64,000 nucleotides of DNA, taken from contig CAZKBB010000005.1 of assembly GCA_964550935.1 (NCBI GenBank), forward strand, positions 1-64,000, given 5' to 3'. The position numbers were made by a program, and so were the translations under genes. The stretch is from JBCBSP01 sp964550935. GTDB lineage: Bacteria > Pseudomonadota > Alphaproteobacteria > Caulobacterales > Maricaulaceae. The notes below the pieces were generated by a model, which saw only the letters and a program-made list of their open reading frames with translations, was not told where the DNA came from and made no database searches. Positions 32,882 to 42,222 of the stretch are shown in pieces (within the stretch, counting starts at the first letter, position 1; each line of letters opens with the position of its first letter).

Positions 32882-33871
32882 TCAGCCCTCCTCCGCAGCG
32901 GCGGCCGCAGCGTCCGCGCTCGCCGGCTCGTCCGGCGCCGCCTCTGCGAGCGTCTCATCGGACGCCTCGATCGCTTCGGTCACGTCGGAAACCGGGGTTT
33001 CGGCCGCCGGCGCCAGGGCGACGGGGGCGTCTTCGGGCGCAGGCACCGGCTCATAGGGCCAGATCCAGACCAGATCGACCGGCTGGGCGCGCGAATAAAG
33101 CGCCACGCGCCACACCCCGTCGCGGCCCTGGATCGCCTCGCCCACAGGCACGCCGCGCGGCATCTCGTTGTCGTCGCCGGAGGTGACGATGCGGTCGCCC
33201 ACCTCCAGATTGGGCTCGCGGCCGAGATACTCCAGGCGCGGAAACTCCGAGTTGTCGCCCACCAGAAGCGCGCGTTGATTGGTGCGGTCGGCCATCACCG
33301 CGACGCGGCTGTTCAGATCGGTCAGGAGCAGAACGCGCGAGGAGCGTGCGCCCACGTCCACCACGCGCCCGATCAGGCCGTAGACGTTCAGCGCGGGATA
33401 GTTCACCTCCACCCCGTCCTCGGCCCCGATGCCGATCAGGCGGGCGCGCACGAACGGGCCTTCGCGTTCCGCCACGGTCCAGCCGGAGATGCGCTCGCGC
33501 GCGGCCGGAGCGTCGAGATTGAGCGCCTGCTCGTAAAGCTGGGCGCGGTCGCGCAAGGACAGGGCGAGGTCGCGCCAGGCGGCGAGTTCTGCGACCTGGC
33601 CCTCCAGCTCGCGGTTCTCCTCGGCCAGCTCCATCTGGCGCTCCCACCATGGACCCATGTTGCGAAGGCCCCGCACGGGCCGGGCCGCCAGGTCGAGGGC
33701 GGGCGCCATGGCGTCGTTGAAGGCGGTGCGCGCCTGGATGAGGGCCGGATTGCGCTCCCCGGGACGGTCATTGACCACGATAACGGCCGCGAGCGCGATC
33801 AACAGCAGATGAAACGTGCGGGAGAAGCGCACGCCGTCGTCGTCCCGCCGGGCTGATCGCCATTGCGCCAC
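32882..33871 (-). CDS. mreC: Rod-shape-determining protein MreC
   Basis: 329 aa. GTG start. An N-terminal membrane helix (about 20-36), a coiled coil (about 70-115), then the periplasmic beta-barrel pair (VNYPALNVYGLIGRVVDVG, VLLLTDLNSRVAVM, VGDRIVTSGDDNEMPRGVPVG). The last 60 residues are an acidic Ala/Glu/Pro tail. It activates PBP2 in the elongasome. It follows mreB by 22 bases. Confidence 0.95.
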   Translation of the reverse strand: MAQWRSARRDDDGVRFSRTFHLLLIALAAVIVVNDRPGERNPALIQARTAFNDAMAPALDLAARPVRGLRNMGPWWERQMELAEENRELEGQVAELAAWRDLALSLRDRAQLYEQALNLDAPAARERISGWTVAEREGPFVRARLIGIGAEDGVEVNYPALNVYGLIGRVVDVGARSSRVLLLTDLNSRVAVMADRTNQRALLVGDNSEFPRLEYLGREPNLEVGDRIVTSGDDNEMPRGVPVGEAIQGRDGVWRVALYSRAQPVDLVWIWPYEPVPAPEDAPVALAPAAETPVSDVTEAIEASDETLAEAAPDEPASADAAAAAAEEG

Positions 33872-33893
33872 GAGCGGGCGCCTCCCTCTCGGT

Positions 33894-34934
33894 CTAGACC
33901 GCTTCAGACAGGATCGGCCGCCAGCTCGACAGGTTCTCCACCGCCTTGCCGCAGCCGAGCACCACGCAGGACAGCGGCTCGTCGGCGAGGCTGACCGGCA
34001 AGCCGGTGCGATCGCGCAGCTCGGCGTCGAGATTGCGCAGAAGCGCCCCGCCGCCGGTCAGCACGATGCCCTTGTCCACGATGTCCGCGGCGAGCTCGGG
34101 CGGGGTCGCCTCGAGCGCCTGCTTGACCGCTTCTACGATCTGCTCGACCGGTTCGGACAGGGCGTCGGCGATCATCGCCTCGGTGACCGCGATCTCGCGC
34201 GGCACGCCGTTCATCAGGTCGCGGCCCTTTATCTCCAGCGTCAGACCCTCGCCCTTGGGGGGAGGATTGGCCGAGCCGATCTCCTTCTTGATCCGCTCCG
34301 CGGTGGTCTCGCCGATGAGAAGGTTCGCCGAGCGCCGGATATAGTTGATGATGGATTCGTCCATCTTGTCCCCGCCCACGCGCACCGAGCGCGAGTAGAC
34401 GATCCCCGACAGGCTCATCACCGCCACTTCGGTGGTTCCCCCGCCGATGTCCACGATCATGGAGCCGGTGGGCTCGTCGATGGGCAGCCCGGCGCCGACT
34501 GCAGCGGCCATGGGCTCGTCGATCAGGTAGACCTTGCGCGCGCCCGCGCCGAGCGCGCTCTCGTGGATCGCGCGGCGCTCCACGGCCGTGGCGCCCGACG
34601 GCACGCAGATCACCACCTGGGGGCTGACGAAGGTGCGCCGGTTGTGCACCTTCTTGATGAAGTGGGAGATCATCTCCTCGGCCACGTCGAAGTCCGCGAT
34701 GACGCCGTCGCGCATCGGCCGGATGGCCTCCACGTTGCCGGGCGTCTTGCCGAGCATGAGCTTGGCTTCCGCGCCGACGGCCTGGACGATCTTGCGGCCC
34801 TTCTCCGTCTTGAAGGCGACCACCGAGGGCTCGTTCAGCACCACGCCGCGGCCTTTCACGTAGACCAGCGTGTTCGCCGTACCGAGGTCGATGGCGATGT
34901 CTGCGGAGATGAGACCGAACACGCTTCCGAGCAT
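33894..34934 (-). CDS. mreB: Actin-like cell shape protein MreB
   Basis: 346 aa, full length. Phosphate loop 1 ADIAIDLGTANTLVY, phosphate 2 IVDIGGGTTEVAVMSL and adenosine loop IVLTGGGALLRNLDAEL are intact. It forms membrane-bound antiparallel filaments that orient the elongation machinery, so the organism should be rod-shaped, curved or a stalked rod. First gene of the mre cluster. Confidence 0.98.
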   Translation of the reverse strand: MLGSVFGLISADIAIDLGTANTLVYVKGRGVVLNEPSVVAFKTEKGRKIVQAVGAEAKLMLGKTPGNVEAIRPMRDGVIADFDVAEEMISHFIKKVHNRRTFVSPQVVICVPSGATAVERRAIHESALGAGARKVYLIDEPMAAAVGAGLPIDEPTGSMIVDIGGGTTEVAVMSLSGIVYSRSVRVGGDKMDESIINYIRRSANLLIGETTAERIKKEIGSANPPPKGEGLTLEIKGRDLMNGVPREIAVTEAMIADALSEPVEQIVEAVKQALEATPPELAADIVDKGIVLTGGGALLRNLDAELRDRTGLPVSLADEPLSCVVLGCGKAVENLSSWRPILSEAV

Positions 34935-34975
34935 GAGGCGTTCCGTTGCTGCGATAGGGCGGACCGGCGCTGAGT

Positions 34976-35755
34976 CTAGCCCTGCGGCCTTGACGTTTCC
35001 TTGTGCGACGCCCGCTCGCCGATTGCAAGCGCGTCGGCGCCCGCGTCCTCAGGGCCTCCGGGCGCTTGCGACCGCAGCCAGCGACGCCCGGCGAGCATGA
35101 CCGCGATCCAGGCCGCGACCACCGCGGCGAGCGTCACGACCGCCCAGATCCCGCCCCCGGCGAACAGCGCCATCAGGCTGCCGCCGGCGAACGCGACGAG
35201 CGCGGTCTTGGGTATCACGCCGATCCCGGCGCCGGCTATGAAGGCGATGTAGCTCATCCGGCTGACGCCGGCGGCCATGTTGACCACGATGAAGGGCGCG
35301 CTCGGCACGATGCGCACGATCAGGCTGGCGAAGAAGCCGTTCCGGCCCACAAAGGATGAGATCCGGTTCACCGTCTCGCCGCCATAGCGTTTCAGCACGT
35401 CCGCGCCGAGAAAGCGCGCCAGCCAGAAGTCCACCGTCGCCGACACCATGGTGGCGATCCAGGCGTAAACGAAGCCCTGAGCCGGGCCGAAGGCGAAAAC
35501 GGCCGCCGCGATCAGCGCGAACTGGGGGGCGCCCACGAAGGCGAGCGCGGTGAACAGCGCGATGGTGACGGGAAGCGCGTACCAGCCCTGCGAGGCGGTC
35601 TCGAACCAGGCTTCCACCGAGCCGGGGCGAATGTCGAGCACGAAGCGCCCGATGATGAAGATCGCTGCGACCAGCCCGAACAGCGCGATGGAGACCCACA
35701 CCGCGCGCGTCGCGCGGGCGTCCATGCGGGTGAAGAAGCGGAAAACGGCGTTCAT
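34976..35755 (-). CDS. TVP38/TMEM64-family (VTT domain) membrane protein
   Basis: 259 aa. The VTT/SNARE-associated core is FTALAFVGAPQFALIAAAVFAFGPAQGFVYAW, then a re-entrant region, then RIVPSAPFIVVNMAAGVSRMSYIAFIAGAGIG, as in TVP38 and DedA-like proteins. These are likely lipid transporters or scramblases of the inner membrane; the substrate here is unknown. ATG 35755 gives the normal N-terminus. Located between the ilvC-like gene and mreB. Confidence 0.88.
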   Translation of the reverse strand: MNAVFRFFTRMDARATRAVWVSIALFGLVAAIFIIGRFVLDIRPGSVEAWFETASQGWYALPVTIALFTALAFVGAPQFALIAAAVFAFGPAQGFVYAWIATMVSATVDFWLARFLGADVLKRYGGETVNRISSFVGRNGFFASLIVRIVPSAPFIVVNMAAGVSRMSYIAFIAGAGIGVIPKTALVAFAGGSLMALFAGGGIWAVVTLAAVVAAWIAVMLAGRRWLRSQAPGGPEDAGADALAIGERASHKETSRPQG

Positions 35756-35872
35756 CGCGGGGCTCGTCGGATCGGGCGGCGGCGTTATGCGCGCCCATGC
35801 AGGTTTCACGCCTGTTCAAGGCGCGCGACACGAATACCGCGCCCGGCGCGTTTCGCAATCGCCGAGCGCGGC

Positions 35873-36859
35873 TCAACGCTCGCCCAGCAGCCCCCTCAGC
35901 TCCGCGCCGGGCGCTTCGAGCGGGTGCTCGAAGGCTTTCGCGCGGCGCGCCTTCAGGCGCGCGCGTCCGGCCTCGTAGTCGGCGACCCAGCGCTTGGCGA
36001 AGTCGCCCGAGGCGACGTCGGCGGCGATGCGTTCGAAGACGGGCCGCACGGCCTGGCGAATCGCGGGCTCGACCTCATGGGCGCCGAACTCGGCGGTGTC
36101 GGAGATCGCCTCGAACATGCCCGCCACGCCGCGCTCATGAATGAGGTCAGCGAGGTATTTCAGCTCATGGACCGTGTCGATATAGGCCATGCGCTCGCCG
36201 ACCCCGGCGCGCACCAGCGTCTCGAAGCCCTCATGGGCGAGCGCGCACAAGCCGCCCACCAGCACGGCCTGTTCGCCGAGAATGTCGGCGAGCGCCTCCT
36301 CGCGGAACGTCGTCTCGAAGACGCCGGCGCGCCCGCACCCCAGCGCGGCGAGATAGGCCTGGCCGATCGCGGCGGCCTCGCCCGAACCGTCCTGAGCCAC
36401 GCCCCAGAAGCCGATCAGCCCCGCGCCCTTCTCATAGGCCTTGCGCACCATCCCGCCCGGGCCCTTGGGCGCGGCGAGGATGAGATCGCAGTCCGCCGGC
36501 GCATCGATCAGTCCGTACTCCACCGAAAAGCCGTGGCAGAACAACAGCGCCTGGCCGGGCTTGCGGTTGGGCGCGATCGACGTGCGCCAGATCTCGCCGT
36601 GCGCCTCGTCCGCAGCCAGCAACGAGATCGCGTCGGCGCGCCGCGCGGCGTCGTTGAGCGAGACCACCTCGAAGCCGTCCGCCTCGGCCTGGGCGCGGCT
36701 CTTCGAGCCTTCGCGCAAAGCGACCAGCACCCCCTCGATCCCGCTGTCGCGCAGGTTCAGCGCGTGGCTTCGCCCGTGATTGCCGTAGCCGATCAGCGCG
36801 AGCGTGCGCCGCTTCAAGGGCGCAAGATCGATATCGGCCTGGTAAAGCGGCTCGCTCAT
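35873..36859 (-). CDS. ilvC: Divergent ketol-acid reductoisomerase (IlvC-like)
   Basis: 328 aa class I KARI, slightly short. Rossmann start LALIGYGNHGRSHALNLRDSG, phosphate-binding ALREGSKS (suggesting NADPH), catalytic His109 in CHGFSVEYG, Lys132 in APKGPG, metal ligands Asp192/Glu196 in TTFREEALADILGEQ, Glu232 in VHELKYL and Ser253 in SDTAEFG. The usual first Glu of the second metal pair (FExxHE) is Asp228. It would make the dihydroxy-acid precursors of Val and Ile. Start overlaps the miaA stop (ATGA). Sequence is unusually diverged, and ilvB/ilvH, found after miaA in many relatives, are absent, so it may be a paralogue. Confidence 0.82.
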   Translation of the reverse strand: MSEPLYQADIDLAPLKRRTLALIGYGNHGRSHALNLRDSGIEGVLVALREGSKSRAQAEADGFEVVSLNDAARRADAISLLAADEAHGEIWRTSIAPNRKPGQALLFCHGFSVEYGLIDAPADCDLILAAPKGPGGMVRKAYEKGAGLIGFWGVAQDGSGEAAAIGQAYLAALGCGRAGVFETTFREEALADILGEQAVLVGGLCALAHEGFETLVRAGVGERMAYIDTVHELKYLADLIHERGVAGMFEAISDTAEFGAHEVEPAIRQAVRPVFERIAADVASGDFAKRWVADYEAGRARLKARRAKAFEHPLEAPGAELRGLLGER

Positions 36860-37791
36860 GGCGGGGGATCCAGGGCAAAGCGGGACAGGGCGGGTTCAAG
36901 CTCAGCGCGCTGGGCGTCCGGGTCAAGCGAGGCGATGCGCGCCCAGTCCGGCGTCTGGTTCCGAAACCAGGTGAACTGACGCTTGGCGTAGCGGCGCGTG
37001 TCGCGCGCGCCGGTCTCCATCGCCTCTTCGAGCGTCGTTTCTCCGGCGAGATGCGCCAGAAGCGGCGGCAGGCCGACCGCCTTCATGGCGGGCAGTTCCG
37101 GATCGAGCCCGCGCGCCGCGATCGCGCGCGCTTCCTCCAGCGCGCCGGCCTCCACCATGGCCGCAAAGCGCTGGTCGATGCGCGCATACAGCGCCTCGCG
37201 ATCGGGCTCGATCACCACGCCGGTCCAGCGCTCCGGCGCGATGAGCGGCCGGGTCTCGACGTGCAGCGCGGACAGCCTCGCGCCGGCGTAGCCGAGCTCG
37301 ACGACCCGCAGGAGCCGCTGGCGGTCGTTGGCTTCGATGCGCGCGGCCGCGCGCCCGTCGAGGCGGGCGGCCTCGGCGCGCAAGCCGTCGAGGCCGCCCG
37401 CCTCGAACAGCGCCTGCGCCCGCGCGCGCGCGGCGTCTGGAATGTCAGGGGCCGGAGCGAGGCCTTCGGTGAGCGCCTTGAAGTAGAGCCCGGTCCCGCC
37501 GACCAACACCACGTTGCGCCCGCGCGCGCTAATCTCGGCGATGCGCTGCAGCGCAGCCTCGGCCCAGCGCCCGGTGGTGAAGCGCTCGCCCGGATCGATT
37601 TCGCCGAAGAGGTGATGGGCGAGCCCGCCGCGCTCGGCCGCGTCCGGCTGGGCTGTGATGACGGGCAGGCCCGCGTAGACCTGCATGGAGTCCGAGTTGA
37701 CGATCTCCGCGCCGAGCCGCCGGGCGGCCTCCACCGCCAGAGCGGTCTTGCCCGACGCGGTCGGACCCGCGATCAGGAGAAGGTCGCGCAC
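36856..37791 (-). CDS. miaA: tRNA dimethylallyltransferase MiaA
   Basis: 311 aa. P-loop LLIAGPTASGKTALAVEAA, NSDSMQVYAGLPVITAQPD, VGGTGLYFKALTEGLAPAPDIP and RYAKRQFTWFRN are all diagnostic. It adds dimethylallyl to A37 of tRNAs that read UNN codons. GTG start at 37791. It is coupled to the downstream ilvC-like gene and lies 21 bases after degP. Confidence 0.96.
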   Translation of the reverse strand: MRDLLLIAGPTASGKTALAVEAARRLGAEIVNSDSMQVYAGLPVITAQPDAAERGGLAHHLFGEIDPGERFTTGRWAEAALQRIAEISARGRNVVLVGGTGLYFKALTEGLAPAPDIPDAARARAQALFEAGGLDGLRAEAARLDGRAAARIEANDRQRLLRVVELGYAGARLSALHVETRPLIAPERWTGVVIEPDREALYARIDQRFAAMVEAGALEEARAIAARGLDPELPAMKAVGLPPLLAHLAGETTLEEAMETGARDTRRYAKRQFTWFRNQTPDWARIASLDPDAQRAELEPALSRFALDPPP

Positions 37792-37812
37792 CGCACCACC
37801 GCCTGACGCGCC

Positions 37813-39213
37813 TTACGGGCGCAGGGCCTGCTGCAGGAACTGGCCAGAGCGGTTGAGCGTGACCAGCACGGGCCGGCCCGCCTCGATCGCCTGTTCAGCC
37901 GCGACGCGGGCCTCGTCCAGCGTCTCCACCGGCGTCCAGGCGACCTGCTCGACCACGTCGCCCACGCGCACCTTGCCGGCCGCGTCAGAGCCCGGGTCGA
38001 CCGCGGTCACGACAAGGCCCTGGGCGTCGGGATGCACGCGATGTTCGCGCCGCAGACCGTCGCTCAAGGGGCGCAAGGTAAGGCCCAGAAGCGTGCCTGA
38101 GGCCGAGGCCGCGTCGTTTTCGCCCCCCGCCGAGGCCGGTCGGCGCGGCTCGGTCTCGGGTTCGTCGAGGCGCTCCACCGTGACGGGGAGCGTCATCGCC
38201 TCGCCCTCGCGCAGAATGTCCACGTCCACCGTCGCGCCGACCTCGGTCTCGGCCACGATGAAGGGCAGGCGCCGGTCGTCGGGCACCAGCTCGCCGGCGA
38301 AGGTCAGAATGAGATCGCCCGGCTGCAGCCCGGCTTCGGCGGCGGGACCGTCCGGGTCCACGCGCGTGACCATCGCGCCGCGCGGGACGTCGAGCCCGAG
38401 CGCGCCGGCCATGTCCGCGTCAAGGCCCTGCACGTTCACGCCGAGCCAGCCGCGGCGCGTCTCGCCGTACTCCAGAAGCTGGGCGATGACCGGCGCGGCG
38501 ACATTGGAGGGAATGGAGAAAGAAATGCCGACGCTGGCGCCGGTGGGCGAGAAGATCGCGGTGTTCACCCCGATCACGTCGCCGTCCATGTCGAACATCG
38601 GCCCGCCGGAATTGCCCCGGTTAATCGCGACGTCGGTCTGGAGATAGTCGTCGTACGGCCCACCGATCTCACGGCCCTGGGCGGAGATGACCCCTGCGGT
38701 GAGCGAGCCGCCGAGCCCGAACGGGTTGCCGATCGCGATCACCCAGTCGCCTACGCGCACATCGTCGGAGTTCCCGAACGCCACCGCGGGCAGCGCCTGC
38801 TCCGGCTCCACGCGCAGCACCGCCAGGTCCGTGGCCGGGTCGCGCCCGATGATCTCGGCCGGTAAGGCGCGCCCGTCGAACAGGACGACCTCGACCTCGT
38901 CGGCGTCCTCAATGACGTGGTTGTTGGTCACGACCACGCCTTCGGCGTCGATGATGAAACCTGAGCCGAGCGAGTTCGCGATGCGCGGGCTGTCGCCCAG
39001 GAGATCGTTGAATCGCTCCAGCGGGGAGCCCGGCGGGAAGGTCGGCATGCCCTCGCCCGCGCCCATGCGCTGCGCCGCGGAGATGTTGACCACCGCCGGG
39101 GACAGGCGCTCGGCGAGATCGGCGAAGCCGTCATCGGGCTGGGCGGGCGCGGCCGCAGCTAACCCGGCGGTCAGTCCCGCAGCCAGGGCGAGCACGGCGA
39201 TCAGTCGGCGCAT
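37813..39213 (-). CDS. degP: Periplasmic serine protease DegP/HtrA
   Basis: 466 aa. Signal peptide (cleavage near AAPAQ, 25), trypsin-like domain with triad His99 (TNNHV), Asp129 (ATDLAVL) and Ser202 (GNSGGP), then two PDZ domains (about 255-345 and 375-460). It degrades or refolds misfolded envelope proteins. Gene order hflK-hflC-DUF2065-degP is common in alphaproteobacteria and groups envelope quality-control functions. Confidence 0.95.
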   Translation of the reverse strand: MRRLIAVLALAAGLTAGLAAAAPAQPDDGFADLAERLSPAVVNISAAQRMGAGEGMPTFPPGSPLERFNDLLGDSPRIANSLGSGFIIDAEGVVVTNNHVIEDADEVEVVLFDGRALPAEIIGRDPATDLAVLRVEPEQALPAVAFGNSDDVRVGDWVIAIGNPFGLGGSLTAGVISAQGREIGGPYDDYLQTDVAINRGNSGGPMFDMDGDVIGVNTAIFSPTGASVGISFSIPSNVAAPVIAQLLEYGETRRGWLGVNVQGLDADMAGALGLDVPRGAMVTRVDPDGPAAEAGLQPGDLILTFAGELVPDDRRLPFIVAETEVGATVDVDILREGEAMTLPVTVERLDEPETEPRRPASAGGENDAASASGTLLGLTLRPLSDGLRREHRVHPDAQGLVVTAVDPGSDAAGKVRVGDVVEQVAWTPVETLDEARVAAEQAIEAGRPVLVTLNRSGQFLQQALRP

Positions 39214-39294
39214 GACGGAACCTTCAACACTGGGCGCGTCAGATGTAAGCCCCGCAGGGCGTTCGCGGCAAGGCGAGGCGGCGAGCCCGAAGGC

Positions 39295-39492
39295 TCACCC
39301 GCCGAGCGAGCGCGCCAGAGCGACGACCCCGACCCCGGCGGCGACGGCGCCGAGACCGGCCAGGCGAAGCTGTCCGGGCTCGGCCAGGCGGGCGGCGGCG
39401 GCGACGCGTTTCATCGCGCCCGGCGCGGCGGCGCAGAGCAGGCCTTCAAGAACCAGCGCCACGCCCGCGCCGAGCAGCAGATACACCGCCAT
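39295..39492 (-). CDS. DUF2065 small membrane protein (YjeT-like)
   Basis: 65 aa, two membrane helices (about 3-22 and 42-62) joined by a basic loop; the sequence MAVYLLLGAGVALVLEGLL and GLGAVAAGVGVVAL matches DUF2065, which is regularly found beside hflKC. Start overlaps the hflC stop by one base. Function unknown, probably linked to FtsH-HflKC. Confidence 0.85.
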   Translation of the reverse strand: MAVYLLLGAGVALVLEGLLCAAAPGAMKRVAAAARLAEPGQLRLAGLGAVAAGVGVVALARSLGG

Positions 39493-40388
39493 TACTGGTC
39501 GTCGAACGTCCCGGTTTCCGAACGGAAGTACCGGAAGAACTCCGAGTCCGGCGGCAGCACCATCGGGGTGCCGTCACGAAGGGTCTGCTCATAGGCGATC
39601 ATGGAGCGGTAGAACGCGAAGAACTCCGGATCCACGCCGTAGGCTCCGGCGTAGATCGCATTGCGTCGCGCATCGCCGGCGCCGCGTATCCGCTCGCTTT
39701 CGGCGCGCGCTTCGGCGCGGATGATCGAGGCCTGGCGATCGGCGTCCGCCCGAATTTCCTGGCCGGCCTGTTCGCCTTCGGCCCGGATCCGCGCAGCCTC
39801 TTGCTCACGCTCTGAGCGCATGCGTTCGAACACGCGCTCCTCGATCGCGGTGGGCAGGTCGGCGCGCAGGATACGCACGTCGACGACATCGATACCGAGC
39901 GTCTGGTTGGCCACCTGGCCCTCGACGGAGCTTTGAACACGCTCCATCATCTCGGCGCGACGGCCCGAAATCACGTCCTGGGACGGGATCGAGGCGATCA
40001 CCCCACGCAGGCTGTCATCCATGATCGAGCGCAGGCGCAGCTGGGCCCCGGCCTCGTTGCGCACGGTCTGATAGAGGCGCAGCGGATCGATGATGCGATA
40101 GCGCAGGAAGGCGTCCACGACCAGGCGTTCCTGGTCGGCGGCCTGGATCTCCTCCGGCGCCATGTCGAACTCGATGTTGCGCTTTTCCAGCAAGACGACT
40201 TCGTCCACGAACGGAGCCTTGAAGTGCAACCCCGCGTCCGGATCGCCGGCCTCGTTGACCACGCGCACCGGTTCGCCAAGGCGCAGCACCAGCGCCTGCT
40301 CGGTCTCGCGCACCGTGTAGGTGGCGGTCAGAGCCAGCACCACGAGAACAGCGGCGAGGATCGCCGCCACAATGGCTAGTATACGCAT
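39492..40388 (-). CDS. hflC: FtsH protease modulator HflC
   Basis: 298 aa SPFH/prohibitin-domain protein: N-terminal membrane helix (about 5-25), then VREtEqALVLRLGEPVRV-type SPFH start and a long C-terminal helix RSEREQEAARIRAEGEQAGQ. With HflK it forms a cage around FtsH in the inner membrane. ATG 40388 overlaps the hflK stop (TGATG), with GGGAGG inside the hflK end as ribosome site. Confidence 0.95.
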   Translation of the reverse strand: MRILAIVAAILAAVLVVLALTATYTVRETEQALVLRLGEPVRVVNEAGDPDAGLHFKAPFVDEVVLLEKRNIEFDMAPEEIQAADQERLVVDAFLRYRIIDPLRLYQTVRNEAGAQLRLRSIMDDSLRGVIASIPSQDVISGRRAEMMERVQSSVEGQVANQTLGIDVVDVRILRADLPTAIEERVFERMRSEREQEAARIRAEGEQAGQEIRADADRQASIIRAEARAESERIRGAGDARRNAIYAGAYGVDPEFFAFYRSMIAYEQTLRDGTPMVLPPDSEFFRYFRSETGTFDDQ

Positions 40389-41560
40389 CACTGACCTCCC
40401 GCGCTTGTGTTGTCTTGCTGAGCCAACGGAACGCGATTGCGACCCAGCTGATCGAGCGGCAGATACGGAATAGCCCCGGCGCCGTCCTGATCGAGCACGA
40501 TCAGGTCCGACCGGCCGAGCACGCGCTCCATCGTCTCAAGGTACATGCGCCGCCGAGTGACGTCGGGCGCCTGGATGTACTCGTCGTAGATCGAGGTGAA
40601 GCGATCGGCCTGGCCCTGGGCTTCCGCGATCACGCTGTCGCGATAGGCCTGGGCGCTCTCGGTCAACTGCGCCGCCTCGCCTCGCGCCCGAGGGATTACC
40701 GAGTTGGCATAGGCGGTCGCCTGCAGCCGGGCGCGCTCGGCGTCCTGCGCCGCAGCGTCCACGTCGCGGAAAGCTTCGATCACCGCGCCGGGCGCCTGGG
40801 CGCGCTGCAAGTTCACGTTCAGCACCCGAACTCCCGCCTCGTACTCGTCGAGCGTCTCCTGCATCACTTCGAGCGTGCGCTGGGACACCTCGACGCGCCC
40901 GCCGGTGATGATCGACCCCAGATCTGAGGTGCCGGCGACTTCACGGATCGAGCTTTCCGCCACGGCGCGGATCGTGCCGGTCACGTCGCGCACGTTGAAC
41001 AGGAAGTCGCGCACCCCGTCAGGATAGGAGGTGTCCACGCGCCACTGCACCGTGAAGCCGAGATCGACGATGTTCTCGTCGCGCGTCAGCATCAGGCTCT
41101 CGCGCTCGGTGCTGCCGAGCGAGATCGAGTTGGTCGTGGTGACTTCCGGCTTCAGCACCGTCTCGATCGGATAGGGCAGCTTCAGCTTGAACCCCGGCGT
41201 CGCGGTGCGCGCATACTCGCCGAAGCGCAGGACCACGCCGGCCTCGCTCGGCCCGACCACGTACCAACCGGTCGCGCCGACCCAGACGACCGCGGCGATC
41301 GCGGCGATCGCGCCGGCGCCGATGCCGCCGCCCTTGCCCGAGCCGCCCTTGCCGCCCCTGCCGCCGCCGAACAGCCTTTTCAGCCGGTTCTGGAAGTTGC
41401 GCACGATCTCGTCGAGATCGGGCTGGTCGCCGCCTCCTCCCGGACGCCGGCCGTTGCCGCCGCCCGGGCCGCGGCCCCAGGGATTATTGTTGCGGTCGCC
41501 GCCGCCGGATCCGGAGCCCCAAGGGCCTCCGCCGCCGCCAGCGTTGTCGTTCCAGGGCAT
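40388..41560 (-). CDS. hflK: FtsH protease modulator HflK
   Basis: 390 aa. A Gly/Asn/Pro-rich cytoplasmic N-terminus (1-75), a membrane helix (about 78-97), an SPFH domain from VVGPSEAGVVLRFGEYARTA, and coiled-coil C-terminus (DAERARLQATAYANSVIPRA). ATG 41560 is preferred to the TTG just before it; AGGAG lies 7 bases upstream. Partner of HflC in the FtsH-regulating complex. Confidence 0.95.
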   Translation of the reverse strand: MPWNDNAGGGGGPWGSGSGGGDRNNNPWGRGPGGGNGRRPGGGGDQPDLDEIVRNFQNRLKRLFGGGRGGKGGSGKGGGIGAGAIAAIAAVVWVGATGWYVVGPSEAGVVLRFGEYARTATPGFKLKLPYPIETVLKPEVTTTNSISLGSTERESLMLTRDENIVDLGFTVQWRVDTSYPDGVRDFLFNVRDVTGTIRAVAESSIREVAGTSDLGSIITGGRVEVSQRTLEVMQETLDEYEAGVRVLNVNLQRAQAPGAVIEAFRDVDAAAQDAERARLQATAYANSVIPRARGEAAQLTESAQAYRDSVIAEAQGQADRFTSIYDEYIQAPDVTRRRMYLETMERVLGRSDLIVLDQDGAGAIPYLPLDQLGRNRVPLAQQDNTSAGGQ

Positions 41561-41670
41561 CAAGGGCTCCTAGTGGTTGGGGTCGACGATGGTCGGTCAA
41601 AAAGAAGTCAGCGTAGATGTGGACGGTGGGCGGGGCCGGCGCAAGTCAAACCGGCGCCGACGCGCCGCGC

Positions 41671-42219
41671 TCAGGCCGATCCCGGCGCGCGCCGCTCAAG
41701 CACGCGCAGGGTAAACCCGGCCTCGTCGCCCGGCGCGGCCTCGACGCGCTCTGCGCTTTTTTCACGCCATTCGCTTTCATTGAGCTCGGGAAAGACGGCG
41801 TCTCCGTCGGGTTCAAGGTCTATTTCAGTTAAATAGATCCGGAAGGCGCGTTCGGCGAGGAGGCGATAGAGCCTGGCGCCGCCGATAACGCAGATTTCGC
41901 TCACCCCCGCGATCGAGGCGGCCGTGCGCGCGGCCTCCAGCGCGTGCCAGACATCGCTGAACACTTCCGCGCCAGGCGCGTCCTCAGGCGCGAGCGTGGT
42001 GGACACCAGGATGTTGGGCCGCTCAGGCAGCGGCTTTCTCGGCAGGCTCTCCCAGGTGCGCCGGCCCATCACGACCGGCTTGCCGCGCGTGATCGCTTTG
42101 AAGCGCTTCAGATCGGACGGAATCCGCCAGGGCAGATCGCCGTCCTTGCCGATCACGCCGTTCTTCGCGCGCGCCACCACCAGGCAGAGGACGGGGTCGG
42201 AGGCGCCGGGCGCATCCAT
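41671..42219 (-). CDS. folA: Dihydrofolate reductase
   Basis: 182 aa. Met20-loop region ARAKNGVIGKDGDLPWRIPSDL, KRFKAITRGKPVVMGRRTWESL and IGGARLYRLL match FolA. It reduces dihydrofolate to tetrahydrofolate with NADPH, regenerating the product of ThyA, encoded 3 bases upstream. The gap 41561-41670 to hflK shows no gene. Confidence 0.96.
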   Translation of the reverse strand: MDAPGASDPVLCLVVARAKNGVIGKDGDLPWRIPSDLKRFKAITRGKPVVMGRRTWESLPRKPLPERPNILVSTTLAPEDAPGAEVFSDVWHALEAARTAASIAGVSEICVIGGARLYRLLAERAFRIYLTEIDLEPDGDAVFPELNESEWREKSAERVEAAPGDEAGFTLRVLERRAPGSA

Positions 42220-42222
42220 CGC

